Shown: positions 1 to 8,185 of the stretch, piece after piece
Layout of the letters: the number at the start of each line of letters is the position of its first letter
Position numbering within the stretch: position 1 is the first letter of the stretch
Assembly (NCBI GenBank): GCA_001829495.1
Contig: MIBJ01000017.1
Location: forward strand, 111,029 to 175,028
DNA from: Spirochaetes bacterium RBG_16_49_21
GTDB lineage: Bacteria > Spirochaetota > UBA4802 > UBA5550
DNA: 64,000 bases
Direction of reading: 5' to 3'
Notes under the pieces: model-generated
The model's database searches: none
Told to the model about the DNA's origin: nothing
What the model saw: the letters and a program-made list of their open reading frames with translations, nothing else
Program-made: the position numbers and the translations under genes

Positions 1-363
1 GCACACGCTCATCCGATCATGATGAATCTGCGCAAGATTCAGAAAAAGCACGGCGACATCAAGGATCATATCCCTTTTGCGCCTGCCGCTGCCGAATTCG
101 GTGGAGCCGGACATATCGATCATGAGCACGACCGACAGCTCCCGCTCCTCAATATACTGCTTCACGAACAGGTTGCGCATCCGCGCCGACACGTTCCAGT
201 CGATGCTGCGGATATCGTCGCCGTACTGATATTCCCGCACGGAATCAAAAACAAGCCCGTGGCCCTTGAACGCCGAATGGTACTCGCCGACAAACAGGGT
301 GGAGAGCTTCTTGCCGGTCGTAAGCCTTATTTTCTTCAGAAGCGCTAATTGCGGGGACTCCAA
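1..363 (-). CDS. DUF58 domain-containing protein, truncated by window edge (N-terminal part)
   Basis: My - strand translation from a TTG at 363: LESPQLALLKKIRLTTGKKLSTLFVGEYHSAFKGHGLVFDSVREYQYGDDIRSIDWNVSARMRNLFVKQYIEERELSVVLMIDMSGSTEFGSG; typical DUF58 start and downstream of MoxR. Not in the ORF track because it lacks an ATG and is cut. Confidence 0.85.
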   Translation of the reverse strand, partial: MESPQLALLKKIRLTTGKKLSTLFVGEYHSAFKGHGLVFDSVREYQYGDDIRSIDWNVSARMRNLFVKQYIEERELSVVLMIDMSGSTEFGSGRRKRDMILDVAVLFLNLAQIHHDRMSVC

Positions 364-1347
364 TCAGGGAACCTCCACCGAATCGAAGAGAAATTGTACC
401 ACATCCTCCACTGTTTTACCGTCGGCCTCAGCCTCGTAGGAAAGTATGATCCGATGGCGGAGCACATCGGCTCCGATCTCCTTTATGTCGTCCGGCGTCA
501 CGAAACCGCGGCCGCGGAAAAAGGCTATGCAGCGGGACGCCTTCATGAGCGCAATGGAAGCACGGGGGCTTGCGCCGTACTCAATGTATTTCTTGAGCTC
601 CTTCTTTGCAGGTTTCCGCGTCTGGCCCACGATGGTCACGATGTAATTGATAAGCTTATCGTCGATATATATTCTTTCTATCAATTCCGTCTTTCTCACG
701 ATCTGTTCCCACGAAAGAACCGTGGACACCTTGTCGACACTGATGTCGCCGAAGCGGGTCAATATCTCCCTCTCCTCATGATGCGACGGATAATCCACGA
801 GCGCCTTCATGAAAAAGCGGTCCAGCTGTGCCTCGGGCAGCGGATAGGTACCCTCCTGCTCGATCGGGTTTTCCGTGGCAAGCACCATAAACGGTCTCTC
901 GAGCGGATAGGTCTCTTCGCCGATGGTTACCTGCTTCTCTTCCATTGCCTGAAGAAGCGCGGACTGCACCTTGGCAGGCGCCCGGTTGATCTCGTCGGCC
1001 AGAAGCAGGCTCGTGAAAATCGGGCCCTTCTTGGTGAAAAAGTCCATCTCCTTGGGATTATAGATGCGCGTGCCGATAAGGTCCGCGGGCAGAAGATCGG
1101 GCGTGAACTGTACGCGCTGGAACCCAGTGTCTATGGCGCGGCTGAAAGACCGTACGGTCAGCGTCTTGGCAAGCCCCGGCAGACCTTCAAGAAGGATATG
1201 GCCTCCTGAGATAAAGCAGATGATGATCCGGTCAATAAGCCGCTCCTGACCGATGATCACCTTCGCGATCTCGGATTTTATCGCGGCGATAAAGCCGTTT
1301 TCAGACTTTACTTTTTCAGTCAGCTTTTCTATCTCAGCGTAGTCCAT
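364..1347 (-). CDS. MoxR family AAA+ ATPase
   Basis: Walker A GLPGLAKT, Walker B LLADEINRAPAKVQSALLQAMEE, ATENPIEQEGTYPLPEAQLDRF; adjacent to DUF58. Confidence 0.95.
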   Translation of the reverse strand: MDYAEIEKLTEKVKSENGFIAAIKSEIAKVIIGQERLIDRIIICFISGGHILLEGLPGLAKTLTVRSFSRAIDTGFQRVQFTPDLLPADLIGTRIYNPKEMDFFTKKGPIFTSLLLADEINRAPAKVQSALLQAMEEKQVTIGEETYPLERPFMVLATENPIEQEGTYPLPEAQLDRFFMKALVDYPSHHEEREILTRFGDISVDKVSTVLSWEQIVRKTELIERIYIDDKLINYIVTIVGQTRKPAKKELKKYIEYGASPRASIALMKASRCIAFFRGRGFVTPDDIKEIGADVLRHRIILSYEAEADGKTVEDVVQFLFDSVEVP

Positions 1348-1514
1348 AAGCCCCCCGTGATTTCAGGATGAATAAGATTCAGTATGAAAATGAAATTTAT
1401 AAACGATGCTATTTTGTCTACCAGAAATTATGAAAGGTTACAAAAAGAAAGGTAATTGCCCAATAACCGACAGGTGGGCAGATACAATGAAAGGTGTCTA
1501 CATTAGAAAGAAAA

Positions 1515-1546
1515 GGGGCTGTATAATAAGCAAATTACACAGCCCC
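1515..1546 (-). terminator. Rho-independent terminator for the alpha/beta hydrolase gene
   Basis: GGGGCTGT...ACAGCCCC 8-bp stem followed on the - strand by TTTTCTTTC. Confidence 0.7.
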
Positions 1547-1575
1547 GCAGAATACTCTCAGTATCGGAATTTACT

Positions 1576-3345
1576 TTAGAGAAGCGGGAAGCTGGTTACC
1601 TGTCCCGCTACAATATACCATACTATGAACATTGCGTTTATGAACGCACCGGCATATACTTGACCCGTTTTTTCATAAAAATAGGTTGATATGAGGCTCA
1701 CGATAATGAACAGCGGCAACAACTGTATCGCCACGATCACGTACAGAGTCATTTTCGGATGGATGGGGACCATTCCGATAATAAGAAGCGGAACATAGAG
1801 CAACAGGAGCAACAGGAGATAGCCCCCGGCCCCCAGAACCGCACTCACGATCATTCTTTTTTTGAATGAAGCATTCGGTGAACGCATCTGCCCCTGCAAT
1901 ACTACCGTGAACATCAGATAATACAGTGCCAGGGGAATGATATACCGCAAAGCTATTTTAAACTGCGTCAAGCTCAATGGTTTGAGCGCCATAACCCACA
2001 ATCTGAAATCCGTTTTGAAAAAAAAGGCTGAAGCAATATCGGCGAGATAAGCCGTGGCTACAACCAGTAAAGCAAACCACGCGGAAAGCCCGATCTTTTT
2101 CCATTCAAGGCCGGAAGAAGTCTTGAGACCGTATGATATTCCATTCCCGCCTTTTTTCTTGTTGGATGCCAGATGCCACACGCTAAAAAATATAAGCGAA
2201 AGGACGGCATTGACCACCAGCCAGAACACCAGGTTGTTCGTTACCTTTTGCGGGAAGAGCCACGATGCGTTCCACTTATCCGCCACTAAAACCGTTAACG
2301 GAAAATAGGTGACGGTCGGAATTAAAAAGACCAGAACCGCACTGATCCACCACCCTGCGCCGCCCGCGGGCTTCGGATTCTGTGGGCTCTTTTTCAACGA
2401 GCTGAAATAGCCGGTTTTCAACATGAGGTCGCCAGCCGCGAACATGAGCAGGATCGCCCCTATCAAGGCTATGAGGGTCCCGATCTCCTTCCAGTACCAT
2501 ATCTGCTTGTCCGGAGCCAGGGTTTGTTCCCCTCCCAAGGTCTTTTGGAACCACTCGATCGCATAACCTATCGCCGCTTGAGAAAGATGATCTCCCGGAT
2601 GCGTCGTTTTCGGCTGATACAAAACGCGGGCCGTCCCCTTTTCGATTGAGCCGTATATTTTGCCGGGGACGATCGCCTCGTTTACGCCAAAAACTTTTTT
2701 GAGCGCATCACTATTCACTACATCGCGAGCCTTCAATACCTCCCACATGAGCATCGAAAATTCATCATAGGTACTGAATACTAAAGCCAGGTTTTTGGGA
2801 AAGGTAGTGGTTCCCGGTACCGGTATGTATTTTTCTGAATATTTCGTTTTTGTGCTTGATCCTTCGAGAACCATCGCCCGGTAATCGTTTGGGCGCACCT
2901 TTGCAGCTATGACTGAAGCCCATCCGCCCATGGAATGGCCTTCGAGGCCGATTCTGCTTTTATCGACGAAATCAAGAGTCCGGAGATACGCGAGGCCGTC
3001 AAAGGCGCCGTACGCATTTGCGCCAACCGGCGGGTCTGAGTACCCGTGCCCGCTCTGATCGAGCTCAAGAACAACCCAGCCCCGGCGCGCGAATTCTATC
3101 GCGAATCCAGACTGCGTCTCGCGTGAATTGATGTACCCATGTATTGCGAGAATGCCGGGGGCCGGGGTCTTCGGCGTGGCATTTTTCGGAATAAATAGAA
3201 GACCGCTCATGATCATACCCCCGGTTCCGGCAAAACGAACGTCGCGAACCTTGACCTTGCAGAAATCATTTTGTACCAGATTCGCGATTACTCCGCCGAC
3301 GAGGATCATAATAATCGAAACCAGCAAGAGTATCTTCCCCTTCAT
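1576..3345 (-). CDS. Alpha/beta hydrolase with N-terminal membrane anchor and C-terminal multi-TM domain
   Basis: GHSMGGWAS nucleophile elbow; C-terminal half with several hydrophobic helices. The ORF extends to 3654 but the likely start is MKGKILLLVSIIMILVGG at 3345. Confidence 0.8.
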   Translation of the reverse strand: MKGKILLLVSIIMILVGGVIANLVQNDFCKVKVRDVRFAGTGGMIMSGLLFIPKNATPKTPAPGILAIHGYINSRETQSGFAIEFARRGWVVLELDQSGHGYSDPPVGANAYGAFDGLAYLRTLDFVDKSRIGLEGHSMGGWASVIAAKVRPNDYRAMVLEGSSTKTKYSEKYIPVPGTTTFPKNLALVFSTYDEFSMLMWEVLKARDVVNSDALKKVFGVNEAIVPGKIYGSIEKGTARVLYQPKTTHPGDHLSQAAIGYAIEWFQKTLGGEQTLAPDKQIWYWKEIGTLIALIGAILLMFAAGDLMLKTGYFSSLKKSPQNPKPAGGAGWWISAVLVFLIPTVTYFPLTVLVADKWNASWLFPQKVTNNLVFWLVVNAVLSLIFFSVWHLASNKKKGGNGISYGLKTSSGLEWKKIGLSAWFALLVVATAYLADIASAFFFKTDFRLWVMALKPLSLTQFKIALRYIIPLALYYLMFTVVLQGQMRSPNASFKKRMIVSAVLGAGGYLLLLLLLYVPLLIIGMVPIHPKMTLYVIVAIQLLPLFIIVSLISTYFYEKTGQVYAGAFINAMFIVWYIVAGQVTSFPLL

Positions 3346-3424
3346 TAAATCTACCCCCTTTTTTATAAATTTTGTCATTATCAGATATGGATTATTATAC
3401 AATGTCAACTCATTAATGCTTATG

Positions 3425-3799
3425 AAGAATCCGGCATCGCACTTTATGACCGATGCATGGATGGAGGCATCCGGGGTGCAGAATCCTGCGGCATTCGGCT
3501 GCTTCCCCAGATTTTTACAGTTGTCAAGAGAAGCGAAGACCATATCCCTGGAAGAGACGATACGCAAAATGACCGGGGCGAACGCGGAGCGGTTCAATAT
3601 AAAGGATCGCGGGGTGTTGCGGCAAGGCCTTGCAGCCGATATAACCGTATTCAACGGGGATACGGTAAGGGATAATACCTCGACTTCCGGAACAGCAGCG
3701 CCACCTCAGGGTGTTGAAGAGGTTTTTATCAACGGCGTTCATGTCGTTACAAAAGGAAAGATCAACAGCGCATTACGGCCGGGAAAGGTTGTACGGTAA
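3425..3799 (+). pseudogene. C-terminal remnant of an N-acyl-D-amino-acid deacylase/amidohydrolase
   Basis: SHFMTDAWMEASGVQNPAAFGCFPRFLQLSREAKTISLEETIRKMTGANAERFNIKDRGVLRQGLAADITVFNGDTVRDNT...GVEEVFINGVHVV is the typical C-terminus; the N-terminal metal-binding barrel is absent and upstream sequence is the divergent hydrolase gene. Confidence 0.8.
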
Positions 3800-3801
3800 A
3801 T

Positions 3802-3832
3802 AAAAAACCCGATTAATACAATCGGGCTTTTC
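3802..3832. terminator. Bidirectional terminator
   Basis: aaaaaaCCCGATTaatacAATCGGGcttttc. Confidence 0.75.
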
Positions 3833-3856
3833 ATGGCTAAGGTTTATAAAATACGG

Positions 3857-4057
3857 TTATATTATCGAAACTTGAACGGCCTTGGGGCCTTTCTCGCCTT
3901 GTACTATCTCAAACTGTACTTCTTGACCTTCGGGAAGTGTTTTAAAACCCTCACCAATAATGCTGGAGTGATGTACGAAATAATCCTTTCCATCACGAGA
4001 GGTAATAAATCCAAAACCCTTCTGGTCATTAAACCATTTGACTTTGCCTTGTGTCAT
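3857..4057 (-). CDS. Cold-shock protein, CspA family
   Basis: [36 protein letters not shown] motifs. Confidence 0.97.
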   Translation of the reverse strand: MTQGKVKWFNDQKGFGFITSRDGKDYFVHHSSIIGEGFKTLPEGQEVQFEIVQGEKGPKAVQVSII

Positions 4058-4220
4058 ACTGCTGACTCCTGTAATTTTGTTACGGGATGAAACCCCTTTT
4101 AGATAAGCTAAAATACTACTATGAAAATTACCTTAAAAAAATAGGGTATGATTATAGAAGAATTTAAAGTGCTTAATCTTTACAGACATTTTAAACACAA
4201 ACCCGAATATTGTCAAGACT

Positions 4221-6143
4221 TTAATGCGTAATCTTCACTATCTGGACCTTCTTCTCTTTTCCCTTAATCTCAAGCGGAGGAATTTCAGTCACAGTATATT
4301 TTTTCTTTGTCTGCTCAAAAAGCTCCAGCGACGCGAGAATCTCACCGGGTTGTGCGGCAGAACAGAGTCGTGAAGTCAAATTTACGGCGTCTCCGACGCA
4401 GGCAAAGTCCATTCTGAACTTTGAGCCGATATTACCGACAACGACATCGCCGTCGTGAACGCCGATGCCGACTTCAAAAATCGGCAGTTTGTTCTTCTGT
4501 CTTTCATCATTTACCTTCGTAACCTCGCGAATGATCTTTATTGCCGTATCAATCGCGCGATCGGCCCTTTTTTCACCGGAAAAATGCGCCATTATCTGGT
4601 CGCCGACATAATCATCGATATCACCCTTGCTGCTTTTGATGATTTCCGACTGCAGTTCGAGATAAAAATTCAGCACCCCGATCACCTTTTCGGGATCGTT
4701 CTTCTCGGAAAACGATGTAAATCCCCGAACGTCTGAAAAAATAAACGCGAGTTTTTTCCGGTCGGTCACGCCGAGACCAAGCCCGCCGTTTACGGTTTTT
4801 TTGTCCTTCAGCATGCTCTTGGTGGATTTTGATACGAACTTCTCCAAATGGTATTTCACCTTTATCTCGTCGATCATGTAATTCGATATATCGCCGAGCC
4901 TTCCTATCTCATCGTATGTGGCAATATAAATTTTATCATCAAGATTGCCCTTGCTTACTGAAATAGCCCACCGCTCAAGTTTTTTCAGATTTTTAATATT
5001 ATAATTCAAAACGAAGAACAATGCGACGCAGCTGACGGCGATCATAATGAGCGCTATTTTTATTACCTGCTTAATATTTTTCGCCGAAGTCTTTTTGATG
5101 ACGTCCACGTTAAATACGATAGCGAGAACGCCGAGCCTTTTGATGCCCTCGACCCTCTCTGAAAGCATGCCGATCCGCGATATTATAAGATCATCGGCTT
5201 CTTTCGCTTTCGTCGTATTATCCTCGATGTATGCCTTTATCTTATTTTCTTTCAGGATATAAAGCCACCGGTCGCTCCACAGCCATCTCTCGCTCTTGGG
5301 AACCGGCTTGTTTCTGAAGGCCATGCTGTTGTTGAATAAAGATAAAAAGAGAAAATCCGCGTCATATGCCTTTGCGACCTTAAGCTGCATCCCCTTTTCC
5401 GGTTTGTATTTTGCCGGATCAAACTCCTCATCGAGCCGATCCCGGTATTTGTTCCAGAGATACAGATATATCTGATTCTTCCTTTTTTTGTCTGCGGCGT
5501 GGTACTCGGGATACAAACGGTTATAGTCATTCAAAAGGGAGACGACATTTCCTTTATGCAAAAAAATAGGATAGATGATGGCACGGTATCGCGTCGCGGT
5601 TATATTTTTGCTTTTTTTGTCTTTTGTTTCGATCGTATAATCAAATGAAATAAGCTTTTCCTCGTTTTCCTGCAATGCTTCCTTGATATAGGGCAGTATG
5701 GTGCTTCGACGATAGTCCCGCTGATCGGTGCTGAATTTGACTCTCCCGAACTCGTCGGTAAGCACGATCTTTGAGATGTCGTCATTATAGATGATGAAAT
5801 TTTGCGATTCGCGCTGTATAATCTGATATTTGGTCTCCAGCTCTTCCTTTGTGGTTTCTATGTTCTTATCAAGGTAGAACTCGGCAGGGCCGGATAGTAT
5901 CCGGGTCAACGACCGGGCTTTCGCATTTTTTTCCTCTTCTATAAGCTGCCGGTTATTAAGATACATGATCAGCGTCAGAACCGATATGACAATAACCACC
6001 ACGAGCGTAAGCAATGCGAGAAAACGGATTCTCAGTCCGAAATAGACCTCCCGGATATTTCCCATTTCACTTATCAGTTTATTCTGTTTAAAAAAAAGGT
6101 GAAGAATACGCTTGGAGAGCGGCTGTTTCTTGGCCCGTGTCAA
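4221..6143 (-). CDS. Membrane class III adenylate/guanylate cyclase (sensor region, HAMP-like, CHD domain)
   Basis: C-terminal FIFSDVRGFTSFSE...GDQIMAHFSG...FACVGDAVNLTSRL; TM segments; TTG start. Confidence 0.9.
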   Translation of the reverse strand: MTRAKKQPLSKRILHLFFKQNKLISEMGNIREVYFGLRIRFLALLTLVVVIVISVLTLIMYLNNRQLIEEEKNAKARSLTRILSGPAEFYLDKNIETTKEELETKYQIIQRESQNFIIYNDDISKIVLTDEFGRVKFSTDQRDYRRSTILPYIKEALQENEEKLISFDYTIETKDKKSKNITATRYRAIIYPIFLHKGNVVSLLNDYNRLYPEYHAADKKRKNQIYLYLWNKYRDRLDEEFDPAKYKPEKGMQLKVAKAYDADFLFLSLFNNSMAFRNKPVPKSERWLWSDRWLYILKENKIKAYIEDNTTKAKEADDLIISRIGMLSERVEGIKRLGVLAIVFNVDVIKKTSAKNIKQVIKIALIMIAVSCVALFFVLNYNIKNLKKLERWAISVSKGNLDDKIYIATYDEIGRLGDISNYMIDEIKVKYHLEKFVSKSTKSMLKDKKTVNGGLGLGVTDRKKLAFIFSDVRGFTSFSEKNDPEKVIGVLNFYLELQSEIIKSSKGDIDDYVGDQIMAHFSGEKRADRAIDTAIKIIREVTKVNDERQKNKLPIFEVGIGVHDGDVVVGNIGSKFRMDFACVGDAVNLTSRLCSAAQPGEILASLELFEQTKKKYTVTEIPPLEIKGKEKKVQIVKITH

Positions 6144-6150
6144 TCTTTTA

Positions 6151-6190
6151 CTCCAAAGAATATGTCCTTATAGTCGAATATTCTTTGGAG
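6151..6190 (-). promoter_or_regulatory. 13-bp perfect inverted repeat overlapping the Shine-Dalgarno of the cyclase gene
   Basis: - strand CTCCAAAGAATAT-14 nt-ATATTCTTTGGAG, then TAAAAGA-TTG start; GGAG lies in the 3' arm. Confidence 0.6.
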
Positions 6191-6217
6191 CTCCATGTCA
6201 AAGTCAAGTGAATATTT

Positions 6218-7396
6218 CTAAATTTTCTGTAAAATCATTGACGTGCCCATGCCGCCGCCCGCGCAAAGCGTCGCCAGGCCCTTGGAGAGCCTTCTCCTCT
6301 TCATCTCATACAAAAGGGTGATTATAATCCTGACGCCGGTCGCGCCGACCGGATGGCCGAGGCTGATTCCGCTCCCGTTGACGTTCGTAATCTCACGGTT
6401 GAGCCCCATGGCCTTCTCGCAGGCGAGGTACTGGGCGGCGAAAGCCTCGTTCAGCTCAATGAGCTCAATATCCTTGAGCGCAAGGCCTGCCTTTTCCAGC
6501 GCCTTCCGGGTTGCGGAAACAGGGCCGATGCCCATGATATCCGGATCCACGCCGGTCGTCGCGGTTGAAACGATCTTCACCATCGGCTTAATCCCGAGCT
6601 CCTTTGCCTTTTCGGCGGACATTACGATAACACCGGCTGCCCCGTCATTGATGCCCGAGGCATTTCCGGCCGTTACCGTGCCGCCTTCTTTAAAGCTCGG
6701 CTTGAGCCTGCTCAGAGTCTCCCGGGTGGTATCGCGCCGCGGGTGTTCGTCCGTGTCAATCCGCTCAACGCCCTTTTTCCCCTTCACCTCAATGGGGATG
6801 ATCTCATCCTTGAATGAACCCCTATCGATCGCGTTTATCGCCTTCTGCTGGCTTAAAAGCGCCAGCGCATCCTGGTCATCACGGCTAATCTTGTACTGTA
6901 CCGCCAGGTTCTCCGCGGTTATCCCCATTGCCGGGCCGACGCCGAGGTTGGTCAGGGAGTCCCACATGGAATCCCTGAGCTCGGTATGTCCGATATTCGA
7001 GCCATAGCGCATCTTGTCCGCGGTATACTGCGCGTTGCTCATGCTGTCGGTTCCGCCGGCCATAATGACGTCGGCCTCGCCGCATTTTATCTGGTAATAG
7101 GCCATCTGCACCGACGACATAGACGAGGTGCAGTTCCGGTGGATCGTTATGCCCGGAACCGTTACGGGGAAGCCGGCTTTAACCGCTGCGACGCGGGCAA
7201 GGTTATTCTCGCCGTTGGTCCGCTGATAATTGCAGCCCCATATGACATCGTCAATAATCCCCGGCTCGATTCCGGCCCGCTTGACCAGTTCCCGCATTAC
7301 CGGAATCGTCAAATCAAGCGCGCTTACATTTTTAAAGACCCCGCCCAATCTCCCCACGGGAGTTCTACAGGCAGAGACTATTACCACATCTTTCAT
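6218..7396 (-). CDS. Acetyl-CoA acetyltransferase (thiolase)
   Basis: HRNCTSSMSSVQMA, NEAFAAQYLACE, NVNGSGISLGHPVGATG, CAGGGMG motifs. Confidence 0.95.
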   Translation of the reverse strand: MKDVVIVSACRTPVGRLGGVFKNVSALDLTIPVMRELVKRAGIEPGIIDDVIWGCNYQRTNGENNLARVAAVKAGFPVTVPGITIHRNCTSSMSSVQMAYYQIKCGEADVIMAGGTDSMSNAQYTADKMRYGSNIGHTELRDSMWDSLTNLGVGPAMGITAENLAVQYKISRDDQDALALLSQQKAINAIDRGSFKDEIIPIEVKGKKGVERIDTDEHPRRDTTRETLSRLKPSFKEGGTVTAGNASGINDGAAGVIVMSAEKAKELGIKPMVKIVSTATTGVDPDIMGIGPVSATRKALEKAGLALKDIELIELNEAFAAQYLACEKAMGLNREITNVNGSGISLGHPVGATGVRIIITLLYEMKRRRLSKGLATLCAGGGMGTSMILQKI

Positions 7397-7423
7397 AACA
7401 TCCTCCTTGTTTTGATAATTTGC

Positions 7424-7447
7424 AGGGGACGGTCATGACCGTCCCCT
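7424..7447. repeat. 24-bp perfect palindrome AGGGGACGGTCATGACCGTCCCCT
   Basis: Read directly; related palindrome at 23592-23619. Confidence 0.8.
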
Positions 7448-7457
7448 ATAAATTATA

Positions 7458-7476
7458 TGAATGAACGACCATTAAC
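7458..7476. promoter_or_regulatory. Putative TetR operator upstream of thiolase
   Basis: TGAATGAACGACCATTAAC; 17/19 match to the site upstream of the tetR gene. Confidence 0.65.
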
Positions 7477-7502
7477 TTAATCAGGAAAAAATTTATAAAC
7501 CG

Positions 7503-8123
7503 CTACGCGTCCGCCCGCTTCATCGCAACCGCCGGAGCCGATCCAAGGCCGCAAAGGACGAACCGGTATATGAAATTTACTATTTCATCGACTGTATACT
7601 TCCCCCGCGGAGAATACCATATCCGCGCCCTCACGATCATGGAAGCGATGCTGAACGCGGCGAGCTTCTCGTCGATATTGATGAACAGGCCGGCCGTTAT
7701 CCCCCTTCGGATGATCGCGGTCGTGATCCGGTCAAAATCATCCCGCAGCTTGATTATCCTCTTCCGATGAGCGGGGGACAGGTTTTTCAGGGCCACATCA
7801 AAAAGAAGTTTCGATATCCTCTTCGCGCTCAGGGTAAGCCTCAATAGATTCTCTATCACCAGACGGAGGGCCTGTTCCGGGTGGATGCTCTCATCCTTCT
7901 CAAGATGCTTGATGGGTGCAAGAATCTCCACCATCTCATCGAGGAGTATCTCATAGAGAATGGATTCCTTGCTCTCAAAGAAATTATATATATTCGCCGG
8001 CCTAAAACCGCACGCCTTTGAGATATCCCTCATGCTCGTCTCGGCATATCCCCGTTCCCAGAAGAGAATACTGGATTTCGCCATAATCAGGTCTTTGGGG
8101 GGTTTGTTTTTCTTTTCAGCCAT
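7503..8123 (-). CDS. TetR/AcrR family transcriptional regulator
   Basis: N-terminal HTH: IMAKSSILFWERGYAETSMRDISKACGFRPANIYNFFESKESILYEIL. Confidence 0.93.
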   Translation of the reverse strand: MAEKKNKPPKDLIMAKSSILFWERGYAETSMRDISKACGFRPANIYNFFESKESILYEILLDEMVEILAPIKHLEKDESIHPEQALRLVIENLLRLTLSAKRISKLLFDVALKNLSPAHRKRIIKLRDDFDRITTAIIRRGITAGLFINIDEKLAAFSIASMIVRARIWYSPRGKYTVDEIVNFIYRFVLCGLGSAPAVAMKRADA

Positions 8124-8133
8124 GATAGCATTG

Positions 8134-8153
8134 GTTAATGAATGACCATTAAC
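8134..8153. promoter_or_regulatory. Putative TetR autoregulatory operator
   Basis: GTTAATG-aatgac-CATTAAC perfect 7-bp inverted repeat, about 10 bp upstream of the tetR start. Confidence 0.7.
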
Positions 8154-8185
8154 ATAACCGGGGTTCGGGAGTCAAGCATTAATGC

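Noticed and set aside
349-1209. 286-aa + strand ORF opposite moxR
   Set aside because: Antisense shadow of MoxR ATPase.
6243-7007. 254-aa + strand ORF opposite thiolase
   Set aside because: Antisense shadow; low-complexity Pro/Ser/Phe composition.
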